NCBI GenBank assembly: GCA_002104905.1 | Contig: MCFE01000052.1 | Span: 124,001-188,000, forward strand | DNA from: Basidiobolus meristosporus CBS 931.73 | Lineage: Eukaryota > Basidiobolomycota > Basidiobolomycetes > Basidiobolales > Basidiobolaceae | Direction: 5' to 3' | Length of the DNA stretch: 64,000 nucleotides | Shown here: piece after piece, positions 1 through 9,872 of the stretch | Position numbering within the stretch: position 1 is the stretch's first letter | How the letters are laid out: every line of letters begins with the position of its first letter | Notes under the pieces: generated by a model | Told to the model about the DNA's origin: nothing | The model's input: only the letters and a program-made list of their open reading frames with translations | Database searches by the model: none | Made by a program: the position numbers and the translations under genes

Positions 1-1387
1 AAAAGCGAGCTAAAAAGTAGGTGGGCCCACTTCATAAAGATGGTAGAGAAATCCGGAGTATACAAAGGTGCTAACGATGTTTAATTGCCATTGATAATAG
101 GTGGTAAAATCCACCGTGTGAAAGAAATTCAACCATTCCCAAGTATCACAAATCATGGGGTGAAAGTTCGATGGAAGACTCTATACGCGTATCTCATAAA
201 CTTGTTCACTTGCTCAGAGTCATGTGGACAGTGTTTCGAAATACAAATGATGATGCATGTCTAGTGTTGGATGTAGCGAATTTTAGCGATCTAACTAGTA
301 GTAGTGTATTACTAGACCTACAGAGCACGTTCTATCATCTGGTTTATGTCATCAAATTGGCACAAATCCAAACAAAATATGCGCTGTGAATGGACAAATA
401 GTAGTGGTTAGATTAGATCTCCCGGAAGAGGTGTTACAGTTCAATTGTTCTCCAAGGGCTACCACCCCATCCTGAATATGGACCATACTGCCGTGACGAA
501 GTCCTGTCAGTCAAGAAGTGGGCCTCCCACAAGGAATCAGAATTGCATTGTGTCACTTTAAGCTAGGCTAATTTGTTGGAAATTCATTTGACTAGTGGCT
601 TTGTTAAAAAGACTTCAAACTGTGCGCTTACCCTCTAAAACATACTCTTGCCAAGAATCTACAAATATCCCTTTTCACTTCATGAATTTTCTCCGGATAC
701 CCAAAAAGTAATTCACATGCTTCGGGCCCAAACCCTACAGAAAGATGCTAGTTCTTATGAAATAGATTAATGCAACTTGCCAATCGACTAATATTTTAGC
801 GCTTTGTGACTGATTTATGTATTTGAAGGAGCATTTAATCCTCAGATACAAAATTCACCCAACAATGAGCTCATGATTTACAAAGAACACATTTGAATAG
901 AAATATCTGGTGATAGTTCAATTATCGGGATGTTCGATTCTTACAGAATTCCCTGTAGAAAACAAAGTACCTTCCAATATCCACAGCAACCTCTTCGATT
1001 AATTTGTTTCAGTCTGGCACTTGTGGTTGTAATGCAATCAGATATATGCACTTTTTAAGTTTGGTTTCTTCAGGCTAATTCCCGTTGGAGTCTGGCCTAT
1101 CCAATGTGTGAGTACAATTTCAAGCGAATTATGACATAGATTTCAATAGCCAGTTTTAGTGGAATCCAAGCATTTATGAATCCACTGGTACATCTTGATA
1201 TGAAAGCATTTGCCAGTAAAGATAGCTCTAATGTTGGTAAATATTTCCGAAACACTCTATATGCTGTATTTTAGGGTTGCTCAATGAAAGTTGCCTTCAT
1301 GTTGAGTTTATTTAACTACTATATTGATAAGTTGGTTTCATCAGTCTCATAAAATTACTATGCTCAATAGAATCGATTCTTGGGTCA
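1..1387. other. Left-edge intergenic region, no supported gene
   Basis: No open frame here has recognisable domains. The longest ATG frame (171-389, plus, 72 codons) matches no family I know and has no obvious promoter or intron context. The stretch next to the first fasciclin gene is presumably its 3' flank. I see nothing else to annotate. Confidence 0.5.
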
Positions 1388-2419
1388 TTACGTCAATAAG
1401 ATGGTAACTAAGCCGAAGACAATACCGCCTAAGTAAACACCGCCAATGTTGGAAGATGCGCCACTTTTAGGAGTTGTAGTTGGATTGGATCCACCAGTTG
1501 TGGTGCTGGAGTTAGACTGTTGCCCTGGGATCAACACTCCATCTAGAACATGAACTACACCGTTGCTTGTGAGTACATTCGCAGTGACCACCTTGGCCCC
1601 ATTGATGGTCACACTCCCATTGGCGATCTTCACGTTCAGCACATTCCCCTGCACTGTGGTCAGTTTGTCGCCATCCTTGAGGTCGGTGGAGTACTTGACA
1701 CCTGGACTGACCACATGGTACTTGAGGACGTTGGTGAGAGCGGTGGCATTCAGCGAGCCAGCATTGGCCTTCTTGAATGCCTCATCCACTGGGGCGAAGA
1801 TGGTAGCACCCTTCAGCCCGTCTACGGTTTCCACAAGATTGGCCTTGGTGAGAGCATCCACGAGGGCGGTGAGATTGGCATTGGACGCGGTCTGGCTGGG
1901 CTTCACCGGAGGCAACAGGACCTGATCAATGATGTGAATCACACCATTCGATGACTCGAGATCAGCCTTGACAACATTGGCACTCTTCAGTCCATACGCC
2001 ACTGTGACCCCCTTGTCACCCTTGGTCACCCCCACCACCTGGCCCTTGCCGTCAGGAAGGTTCACCAAACTAGCATCAGTTAGCAGAGTGGTCGGGAACT
2101 GGATTGCTTGGAGATCGGCCGACTGGATCTTGCCAGAGATGACATGGTACTTGAGGACATTCTCCACGAGTGCAGTGTTGGATGTGTCGATGTTTGCCGC
2201 GGTGAAGGCGGCATCGTTCGGGGCAAACACGGTGAATGGACCAGCACCAGATAAGGCGGTCTTGATGGCACTGAAAGCGGGACTGCCAACAATACTGGCC
2301 AAGGTTTTGAGGTCAGAGTTAGCGACAGCGTTGTCGACTATGGACTTCTGAGCATCCTGAGCAACGGTACTTGCAATCAAGGATAGAGCAACGGTAGATA
2401 GAAATAGTTGGACTTTCAT
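1388..2419 (-). CDS. Fasciclin (FAS1) protein, copy 1: secreted, GPI-anchor candidate
   Basis: Intronless 343-residue protein. Residues 1-20 form a signal peptide (MKVQLFLSTVALSLIASTVA). Two FAS1 domains follow, about 22-168 and 172-298; each has an H1-like motif (TVFAPNDAAF; ATIFAPVDEAF), a YHV motif and an H2-like end (VIHIIDQVLLP; VVHVLDGVLIP). A Ser/Thr/Asn-rich linker leads to a hydrophobic C-terminus (GGVYLGGIVFGLVTILLT) typical of a GPI signal, so the mature protein is probably on the cell surface. FAS1 proteins are usually adhesion or matrix proteins; this role is inferred from the family. It is divergently paired with copy 2, 567 bp away. A distinguishing substitution is Asn in VQGNVLN, where copies 2 and 4 have Asp. 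The start is supported by the signal peptide and an upstream TATA box. Confidence 0.93.
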   Translation of the reverse strand: MKVQLFLSTVALSLIASTVAQDAQKSIVDNAVANSDLKTLASIVGSPAFSAIKTALSGAGPFTVFAPNDAAFTAANIDTSNTALVENVLKYHVISGKIQSADLQAIQFPTTLLTDASLVNLPDGKGQVVGVTKGDKGVTVAYGLKSANVVKADLESSNGVIHIIDQVLLPPVKPSQTASNANLTALVDALTKANLVETVDGLKGATIFAPVDEAFKKANAGSLNATALTNVLKYHVVSPGVKYSTDLKDGDKLTTVQGNVLNVKIANGSVTINGAKVVTANVLTSNGVVHVLDGVLIPGQQSNSSTTTGGSNPTTTPKSGASSNIGGVYLGGIVFGLVTILLT

Positions 2420-2456
2420 ATTTGTATGTTAGATATGCCTGGTCAACTCGGGTGGA

Positions 2457-2464
2457 TTTTATAT
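2457..2464 (-). promoter_or_regulatory. TATA box of FAS1 copy 1
   Basis: TATAAAAT on the minus strand, about 40-45 bp upstream of the copy 1 ATG. A TATA-like sequence also lies 40-75 bp upstream of copies 2, 3 and 4. Confidence 0.5.
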
Positions 2465-2497
2465 GGTTCAGCAAGTCTGATGGAGTTATTATCCTTT

Positions 2498-2523
2498 CGA
2501 TTATTCGATCCAGGGGTATTCAC
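2498..2523. promoter_or_regulatory. Shared upstream element of FAS1 genes (copy 1 version)
   Basis: The sequence CGATTATTCGATCCAGGGG resembles elements upstream of copy 4 (CGATCGTTCGATCTAGAGAC, from 7369) and copy 3 (CGATCGCCCGATATAGAGAC, from 5493). This is the weakest match of the three. It may be a common regulatory site or simply shared ancestry. Confidence 0.3.
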
Positions 2524-2938
2524 TGGAATGAAAAAATACCAAAACTGTACTGAGTCAGGATCAGTGAACATATTAATCATCATTATATCGACACTCTCCT
2601 TAGTACAGCTCGATCAAATCGAGTTGTGACAATTGCCAAGGTGTGTGCAACCAAATATATCGTAAGTTTGAAGTACGAATGCCTACCCCCATCGAATATT
2701 ACAATGATAAATAGAGGATTCAGGATTCCCACAACCACACGTCTCAATAATAGAAAGTTCCTTTCATCGAAATAAGCTTTCATCAGTGTCTGATCTCCCA
2801 CCACTCCAATTTCCTCAGCAAATATGCACAAGACCAAAATAATAATGGATGCTCGATTGGGCTAGTATTGTCCGGATATCATACCTGACCTACCATGAAC
2901 CTTATTTCACCTTGCATAATTACAGCCATTAAAATGAT

Positions 2939-2948
2939 ATATAAAGGG
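2939..2948 (+). promoter_or_regulatory. TATA box of FAS1 copy 2
   Basis: ATATAAAGGG about 40-48 bp upstream of the copy 2 ATG on the plus strand, a spacing like that of copy 1. Confidence 0.5.
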
Positions 2949-2986
2949 TTTACCTGTTGAAGTGGATCCCAACAATCTCAAGATAA

Positions 2987-4021
2987 ATGAAAGTCCAACG
3001 ACTGCTATCTACCGTTGCTCTATCCTTGATTGCAAGTACCGTTGCTCAGGATGCTCAGAAGTCCATAGTCGACAACGCTGTCGCCAACTCTGACCTCAAA
3101 ACCTTGGCCAGCATTGTTGGCAGTCCCGCTTTCAGTGCCATCAAGACCGCCTTATCTGGTGCTGGTCCATTCACCGTGTTTGCCCCGAACGATGCCGCCT
3201 TCACCGCGGCAAACATCGACACATCCAACACTGCACTCGTGGAGAATGTCCTCAAGTACCATGTCATCTCTGGCAAGATCCAGTCGGCCGATCTCCAAGC
3301 AATCCAGTTCCCGACCACTCTGCTAACTGATGCTAGTTTGGTGAACCTTCCTGACGGCAAGGGCCAGGTGGTGGGGGTGACCAAGGGTGACAAGGGGGTC
3401 ACAGTGGCGTATGGACTGAAGAGTGCCAATGTTGTCAAGGCTGATCTCGAGTCATCGAATGGTGTGATTCACATCATTGATCAGGTCCTGTTGCCTCCGG
3501 TGAAGCCCAGCCAGACCGCGTCCAATGCCAATCTCACCGCCCTCGTGGATGCTCTCACCAAGGCCAATCTTGTGGAAACCGTAGACGGGCTGAAGGGTGC
3601 TACCATCTTCGCCCCAGTGGATGAGGCATTCAAGAAGGCCAATGCTGGCTCGCTGAATGCCACCGCTCTCACCAACGTCCTCAAGTACCATGTGGTCAGT
3701 CCAGGTGTCAAGTACTCCACCGACCTCAAGGATGGCGACAAGCTGACCACAGTGCAGGGGGATGTGCTGAACGTGAAGATCGCCAATGGGAGTGTGACCA
3801 TCAATGGGGCCAAGGTGGTTACTGCGAATGTACTCACGAGCAACGGTGTAGTTCATGTTCTGGATGGAGTGTTGATCCCAGGGCAACAGTCTAACTCCAG
3901 CACCGCAACCGGTGGATCGAACACGATTTCCATGAATTCAGCCGCTTCCCTTTACCCACATAGCATATACATTTCATTAGTATTGTATCCAGTATCATAC
4001 TTGATTAATAACTCATTTTAA
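2987..4021 (+). CDS. Fasciclin (FAS1) protein, copy 2: secreted, divergent C-terminal tail
   Basis: Intronless 344-residue protein with an N-terminal signal peptide (MKVQRLLSTVALSLIASTVA) and the same two FAS1 domains as copy 1. The DNA of the core (about 3045-3900) matches the other copies at nearly every position, including silent sites. After the shared Ser/Thr linker (SNSSTATGGSN) the tail is unrelated to copies 1 and 4: it is moderately hydrophobic but ends in polar residues (LINNSF), a poor GPI signal. The protein could be secreted, poorly anchored or tail-degraded. It is head-to-head with copy 1. Confidence 0.9.
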   Translation: MKVQRLLSTVALSLIASTVAQDAQKSIVDNAVANSDLKTLASIVGSPAFSAIKTALSGAGPFTVFAPNDAAFTAANIDTSNTALVENVLKYHVISGKIQSADLQAIQFPTTLLTDASLVNLPDGKGQVVGVTKGDKGVTVAYGLKSANVVKADLESSNGVIHIIDQVLLPPVKPSQTASNANLTALVDALTKANLVETVDGLKGATIFAPVDEAFKKANAGSLNATALTNVLKYHVVSPGVKYSTDLKDGDKLTTVQGDVLNVKIANGSVTINGAKVVTANVLTSNGVVHVLDGVLIPGQQSNSSTATGGSNTISMNSAASLYPHSIYISLVLYPVSYLINNSF

Positions 4022-4395
4022 CACTTTCAATGCCCACTTAAACCTTGGTTGAGCTGCAGCAACAAAGTTACTGACACTTTAATCTGAACCGTTTTAATCT
4101 TGTATGTGATATAACAAAGATATTTCTTCCAAACCATCCGATAGGTTTTGTTTGCATGATGTAACATTGAAAACTTAAACCTTTATATATCAGCTGCCAG
4201 TCCTTGTATTTAGAAAATAGATCCTACTTACCATTCTCATTTACGACCAGCTCAATTGTGAGCACAGGTAATACAGCAACATGCAAGAGTTGTAATAAGG
4301 GGAGCCGACAAAAGCCCACAAATTAATATAGCTTTTTAGATATTTTGGAAACACTTATTTTGCTTTATTTTGCTGCAAACATGCTTTGGACCTTA
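4022..4395. other. Intergenic region between convergent FAS1 copies 2 and 3
   Basis: AT-rich 3' flanks of two convergent genes. I see no open frame or repeat worth naming. Confidence 0.6.
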
Positions 4396-5322
4396 CTAAA
4401 CTGATGAGGTGTGGTTCGACTTCTGTCCTGGGATCAACACCCTATCCAGAACATGAACTACACCGTTGCTTGTGAGTACATTCGCAGTGACCACCTTGGC
4501 CCCATTGATGGTCACACTCCCATGGGCTATCTTCACGTTCAGCACACCCCCCTGCACTGTGGTCAGCTTGTCACCATCCTTGAGGTCGGTGGAGTACTTG
4601 ACACCTGGACTGACCACATGGTACTTGAGGACGTTGGTGAGAGCGGTGGCATTCAGCGAGCCAGCATTGGCCTTCTTGAATGCCTCATCCACTGGGGCGA
4701 AGATGGTAGCACCCTTCAGCCCGTCTACGGTTTCCACAAGATTGGCCTTGGTGAGAGCATCCACGAGGGCGGTGAGATTGGCATTGGACGCGGTCTGGCT
4801 GGGCTTCACCGGAGGCAACAGGACCTGATCAATGATGTGAATCACACCATTCGATGACTCGAGATCAGCCTTGACAACATTGGCACTCTTCAGTCCATAC
4901 GCCACTGTGACCCCCTTGTCACCCTTGGTCACCCCCACCACCTGGCCCTTGCCGTCAGGAAGGTTCACCAAACTAGCATCAGTTAGCAGAGTGGTCGGGA
5001 ACTGGATTGCTTGGAGATCGGCCGACTGGATCTTGCCAGAGATGACATGGTACTTGAGGACATTCTCCACGAGTGCAGTGTTGGATGTGTCGATGTTTGC
5101 CGCGGTGAAGGCGGCATCGTTCGGGGCAAACACGGTGAATGGACCAGCACCAGATAAGGCGGTCTTGATGGCACTGAAAGCGGGACTGCCAACAATGCTG
5201 GCCAAGGTTTTGAGGTCAGAGTTGGCGACAGCGTTGTCGACTATGGACTTCTGAGCATCCTGAGCAACGGTACTGGCAATCAAGTATAGTGCTACAGTAG
5301 ATAGTAGTGCCTGGATTTTCAT
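4396..5322 (-). CDS. Fasciclin (FAS1) protein, copy 3: secreted, no GPI tail
   Basis: Intronless 308-residue protein. The signal peptide (MKIQALLSTVALYLIASTVA) is encoded by DNA with several silent and replacement differences from the other copies. From the DAQKS block onward the sequence becomes almost identical to them. Two FAS1 domains are complete. The reading frame stops soon after the second domain (GQKSNHTSSV), so there is no Ser/Thr stalk and no hydrophobic anchor; a freely secreted product is expected. Core differences from the other copies include Gly in VQGGVLN and His in KIAHG. Confidence 0.9.
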   Translation of the reverse strand: MKIQALLSTVALYLIASTVAQDAQKSIVDNAVANSDLKTLASIVGSPAFSAIKTALSGAGPFTVFAPNDAAFTAANIDTSNTALVENVLKYHVISGKIQSADLQAIQFPTTLLTDASLVNLPDGKGQVVGVTKGDKGVTVAYGLKSANVVKADLESSNGVIHIIDQVLLPPVKPSQTASNANLTALVDALTKANLVETVDGLKGATIFAPVDEAFKKANAGSLNATALTNVLKYHVVSPGVKYSTDLKDGDKLTTVQGGVLNVKIAHGSVTINGAKVVTANVLTSNGVVHVLDRVLIPGQKSNHTSSV

Positions 5323-6201
5323 GGTTGTCTTTGAGATCGGAAAGTTCTTATCTCTCTATCGTCAACTAATACAGGTTTTATATCTCTTTCGGCTCTTCAA
5401 TGGAAGTTTCTGTTCGATTGTTTTAGTTTGAGATGTTGCAAGGTGTCATTCACCTCATTTCTCAATGGCAAGTTATAATCGGTATGAGTCCTCGATCGCC
5501 CGATATAGAGACGTTCAATAGAGATACTGAATAGGGACCAAGGAACGTGAGCGCTAAAATGACCTGGCCTTATTGTACACTCTGGATCGACATCTATATT
5601 ATATTACCTCGATCTTACAAAGTTCCATTGACAGCCAATGGAGCGTGTTAAGCGCTAAAATCTGTGTTAATAACACAGGGATTTGTCGAAATCCTAGGAA
5701 ATTCTTAACACATCCGACTCGGAATTTCAAACAACGATATTCGCTTGATTTAATATTACCACACAAATAGGAAACATACTGACGAACTCCATTGGTCAAT
5801 TTCAATGAAATGGTTACGACCTGCTATACTACATTTTGAAAAGTTTTGATAAACTAACGGTTGGGCTTAAATAGCATATTGTTGGATCACGAAATACGGT
5901 GAGGACAATTCCACATCAATCGTGTTTAAACCGAGCAAATCGATGCACGACAACGTCTTTGATTCATCCAGACTGAGTGTAGTCTCCCAATTAACGCGAT
6001 CACATACATAAAATGGTTTACGTGGTGTTAGTTGCTGTATTATATTGGTTTCTCGTAAGATGTTTGGCGGTACCAATGGGACGAGATATGCTCATAATAA
6101 TGTAAAGTCTAAAGAAATAAGCAAGCTATAAGAATAATGTAGATTTACTGCTACTTGTATTTATTATAATGCGATCGATACGGAAACAACCTCACCATCG
6201 T
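5323..6201. other. Intergenic region between FAS1 copies 3 and 4
   Basis: The left part is the upstream region of copy 3, with a TATA-like box and, at about 5493-5520, the element CGATCGCCCGATATAGAGAC resembling one upstream of copy 4. The remainder contains only short frames with no recognisable product. Confidence 0.5.
5376..5384 (-). promoter_or_regulatory. TATA-like box of FAS1 copy 3
   Basis: GATATAAAA on the minus strand, about 55-60 bp upstream of the copy 3 ATG. Confidence 0.4.
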
Positions 6202-7236
6202 TCATAAAGCAAATGAGATGGCAATTAAACCCAAGAGGATTCCACCAAAGTTGATATTGCCCATGCTGGAAGATGCACCACTTTTAGGAGTAGTGGTTGG
6301 GTTGGATCCACCAGTTGTGGTGCTGGAGTTAGACTGTTGCCCTGGAATCAACACCCCATCCAGAACATGAACTACACCGTTGCTTGTGAGTACATTCGCA
6401 GTGACCACCTTGGCCCCATTGATGGTCACACTCCCATTGGCGATCTTCACGTTCAGCACATCCCCCTGCACTGTGGTCAGCTTGTCGCCATCCTTGAGGT
6501 CGGTGGAGTACTTGACACCTGGACTGACCACATGGTACTTGAGGACGTTGGTGAGAGCGGTGGCATTCAGCGAGCCAGCATTGGCCTTCTTGAATGCCTC
6601 ATCCACTGGGGCGAAGATGGTAGCACCCTTCAGCCCGTCTACGGTTTCCACAAGATTGGCCTTGGTGAGAGCATCCACGAGGGCGGTGAGATTGGCATTG
6701 GACGCGGTCTGGCTGGGCTTCACCGGAGGCAACAGGACCTGATCAATGATGTGAATCACACCATTCGATGACTCGAGATCAGCCTTGACAACATTGGCAC
6801 TCTTCAGTCCATACGCCACTGTGACCCCCTTGTCACCCTTGGTCACCCCCACCACCTGGCCCTTGCCGTCAGGAAGGTTCACCAAACTAGCATCAGTTAG
6901 CAGAGTGGTCGGGAACTGGATTGCTTGGAGATCGGCCGACTGGATCTTGCCAGAGATGACATGGTACTTGAGGACATTCTCCACGAGTGCAGTGTTGGAT
7001 GTGTCGATGTTTGCCGCGGTGAAGGCGGCATCGTTCGGGGCAAACACGGTGAATGGACCAGCACCAGATAAGGCGGTCTTGATGGCACTGAAAGCGGGAC
7101 TGCCAACAATGCTGGCCAAGGTTTTGAGGTCAGAGTTGGCGACAGCGTTGTCGACTATGGACTTCTGAGCATCTTGAGCAATAGTGTTGGCAATCAGGGA
7201 TAGAGCAACGGTAGATAGAAATAGTTGGACTTTCAT
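6202..7236 (-). CDS. Fasciclin (FAS1) protein, copy 4: secreted, GPI-anchor candidate
   Basis: Intronless 344-residue protein: signal peptide (MKVQLFLSTVALSLIANTIA), two complete FAS1 domains, a Ser/Thr/Pro linker and a hydrophobic C-terminus (GGILLGLIAISFAL) fitting a GPI signal. It is the closest overall counterpart of copy 1, sharing the NPTTTPKSGASS linker. Silent differences are concentrated in the signal peptide and tail, whereas the core is near-identical to all copies. It is divergently paired with the broken copy 5, which mirrors the copy 1/copy 2 arrangement. Confidence 0.93.
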   Translation of the reverse strand: MKVQLFLSTVALSLIANTIAQDAQKSIVDNAVANSDLKTLASIVGSPAFSAIKTALSGAGPFTVFAPNDAAFTAANIDTSNTALVENVLKYHVISGKIQSADLQAIQFPTTLLTDASLVNLPDGKGQVVGVTKGDKGVTVAYGLKSANVVKADLESSNGVIHIIDQVLLPPVKPSQTASNANLTALVDALTKANLVETVDGLKGATIFAPVDEAFKKANAGSLNATALTNVLKYHVVSPGVKYSTDLKDGDKLTTVQGDVLNVKIANGSVTINGAKVVTANVLTSNGVVHVLDGVLIPGQQSNSSTTTGGSNPTTTPKSGASSSMGNINFGGILLGLIAISFAL

Positions 7237-7912
7237 AGTGGTATGTTAGAATTAGTTTGTATGAGTATCAATGGAATGATTGATATTCATGCCCATTCAA
7301 GTGGCTTTATATGATTTTTTCTTGTATGTTGGGTCGAGTTTATTCGATGGAGATACTCCCTATATTTCCGATCGTTCGATCTAGAGACACTCGATGTAAA
7401 ATTCCCATCGCCATATTCCTGGCTGGACAAGCACAACAGATGGTACTGGATTTGGACCAGCATATTTGAACGGGATGTTTACATTCAGATCGAGATTTGT
7501 TTTAGGACTGCGCGATCATAGAGTACATAATGTCAACTAATTTGTGTCGAGAGTTGCCAAGGGGTGTACAATTTCATAGTGGTTTGTATTCATCGAACAT
7601 TGAAAGATAAATAGTGGACTCAAAAATCACATAATCCCACGTCTCAACAATAGAAAATTCCTTACATCGAGTCTTTTGTCATCAGTCTCTGATCTGCCAA
7701 CACTCCGATTTCCTCCTGGAATTCATCCGGTACACATGGCCAAGATAGTTGCTAATGCTCGATTGGGTGGAAGTCTTACTTTATATGGATTAGTATTGAC
7801 CGGATATTTTACCCAATCCGATACAAACCCTATCTCATTTAAAATACTTGCTGAATTTAGGTCATGGAAATTCCATTGTGTATAAAGCACTATATTATCT
7901 GGTAAAATCAAG
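7237..7912. promoter_or_regulatory. Divergent promoter region between FAS1 copies 4 and 5
   Basis: This 676-bp spacer contains a TATA-like box for copy 4 (minus strand, about 7305-7313), the shared CGATCGTTCGATCTAGAGAC element (7369-7388) and, from about 7530 to 7815, a diverged duplicate of the region upstream of copy 2. It supports duplication of the whole divergent pair. Confidence 0.55.
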
Positions 7913-8681
7913 ATGGTTTCTACAGCGTATTTTATCAGATATATGAAAGTCCAACTATTATTATCTAAATTGGCTATATCCGTTATTATGGGCTACGTGG
8001 TAAGAGTAACCAAGGGTGACAAGGGGGTCACAGTGGCGTATGGACTGAAGAGTGCCAATGTTGTCAAGGCTGATCTCGAGTCATCGAATGGTGTGATTCA
8101 CATCATTGATCAGGTCCTGTTGCCTCCGGTGAAGCCCAGCCAGACCGCGTCCAATGCCAATCTCACCGCCCTCGTGGATGCTCTCACCAAGGCCAATCTT
8201 GTGGAAACCGTAGACGGGACTGAAGGGTGCTACCATCTTCGCCCCAGTGGATGAGGCATTCAAGAAGGCCAATGCTGGCTCGCTGAATGCCACCGCTCTC
8301 ACCAACGTCCTCAAGTACCATGTGGTCAGTCCAGGTGTCAAGTACTCCACCGACCTCAAGGATGGCGACAAGCTGACCACAGTGCAGGGGGATGTGCTGA
8401 ACGTGAAGATCGCCAATGGGAGTGTGACCATCAATGGGGCCAAGGTGGTCACTGCGAATGTACTCACGAGCAACGGTGTAGTTCATGTTCTGGATGGGTT
8501 GTTGATCCCAGGACAACGATCGAATTCGCGTGCAACCAATACTACCAATTCTACAACTGACCCTGAAAGTGCTACGTCTTCTGATTGTGGTGAGCTTCGC
8601 CTTGGTGTTATTTCATTAAGAATAATGATATTTCTCGATTGCTTTCATAAGCGGTCAAATATTTACAATAATACGTATTGA
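7913..8681 (+). pseudogene. Broken fasciclin gene, copy 5 (FAS1-1 mostly deleted, 1-nt insertion)
   Basis: The frame opens with a degenerate signal-like stretch (MKVQLLLSKLAISVI). It then joins, near 8008, the late part of FAS1-1 (VTKGDKGVTVAYGL), so most of the first domain is missing. An extra A at 8219, where intact copies read GACGGGCTGAAG, shifts the frame at the start of FAS1-2 and ends the first frame at 8254. A second open frame (8247-8681) covers the rest of FAS1-2 and a unique Asn/Thr-rich tail. Outside the insertion the core DNA remains nearly identical to the intact copies. I read it as a pseudogene; a truncated product or a sequencing error at 8219 cannot be excluded. Confidence 0.8.
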
Positions 8682-9872
8682 TGATTAATCTATCGACTCA
8701 CCAGAATCGATCAATAGTCGATTAATCCGCAAAGGATGATTTCAATTCACCCCTGAACGATAAAAATTTTAATTATGGCATTTTAAAACCATACCCATAT
8801 AATCGCTTGGGAGTATATTGATTGCCAGAAGCATTCATTATAACTAATGAGGATTAGGTTAGTTCTGATCTGGACTACAGAGGTTCGACGCATTTATAGA
8901 TGTGGATGACATGAACGACTTGTATTTTTCATAAATTTCGGGGCACATTTCAGCTGAATTTGCAACCGAATCACCCTAGCTTTATTGTTGCATCTTTATA
9001 CCAATAGCCTGAGTGTAGCTAGCGGACTTTCTAGAACATTAGTCCGGTGTTCTTTCAAGGAATGTCTGGTCAATTTCCGTAAGATCGTCAGTACCATTCA
9101 GATGATTAATGTTTTTCGGCAGAATTCACTAAAGTCAAAAGCCTAATAATTTGGCATGACCTGCCTCCAAATACCTTCCATGCACACTTCGTCATAGCTG
9201 TTTTACAGCGTACATGCTTTCATGAGAAACTCGTCAGGAAATCTGCCCTAATCACGATCAAGTCTTTGGCCTCATGAGTATCTGACATTGGTTGTTCAAT
9301 TTTGGGACCGGGTTCCATGTGCAGTGCTGGAACGGTGATCCGTATATGGGGCAATCCAGTTTGATGCTATCACGATTGTATCGATATGTAACTTGATAAA
9401 CTATATTTAATAAGCTAATACCACCACATTTATTTGGTAGATTCATATTGAATGAGTGTACACACTTACCAATTCTCCTTTCACACTCTGGACTCTACTA
9501 GTGAAGATCCGGGTAGGCTTGACCTTCTTACAGCAACATTTTCATACTAAGACTCCGGAATGAAGTACAAAAGCACCTCCAGTATATACACTTGCTGCTG
9601 GAGAATTTGTCAGCAAAGATGCCGACACTAAAAACCACTCATATCTCAAGCCCTATTTACTGCATTTCGGCCAAGATATTATGGTGATCTCCAAAAGCAC
9701 ATGATCCCTACAACTATCGCTGAAATGAGTCAGTTTCCATGTACTACGTAAAGTTGCCATCTCGGACTCCATCCATCCGGACACCTTTCTCCTACAACAC
9801 AGCGAAGAATACCGCTTTTTCAACGTAGCCCGAACTTCACAGAACAAACGGCACTGAACCACCACCAACCCA
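8682..9872. other. Intergenic region, FAS1 cluster to methyltransferase
   Basis: I see no open frame with recognisable features. A minus-strand frame at 9653-9985 is partly antisense to the methyltransferase and looks spurious. The right end presumably carries the methyltransferase promoter. Confidence 0.5.

Larger units (their letters stand above)
2420..2986. promoter_or_regulatory. Bidirectional promoter region between FAS1 copies 1 and 2
   Basis: The 567-bp spacer separates two divergently transcribed FAS1 genes. Its right half (about 2610-2890) is recognisably homologous to 7530-7815 in front of copy 5. Shared landmarks include the GTTGCCAAGG/ATTGCCAAGG block, the CACGTCTCAA.AATAGAAA block and the ATGCTCGATTGGG block. 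The similarity is far lower than that of the coding cores. Confidence 0.6.

Noticed and set aside
171-389. 72-codon plus-strand frame near the left edge
   Set aside because: No recognisable domain, signal peptide or exon context. The length is within chance expectation.
1550-2351. Antisense open frames of 120-144 codons across the FAS1 genes, repeated in every copy
   Set aside because: They lie exactly opposite the FAS1 cores and recur only because the cores are nearly identical. They have no family match, and their translations simply mirror the codon use of the sense strand.
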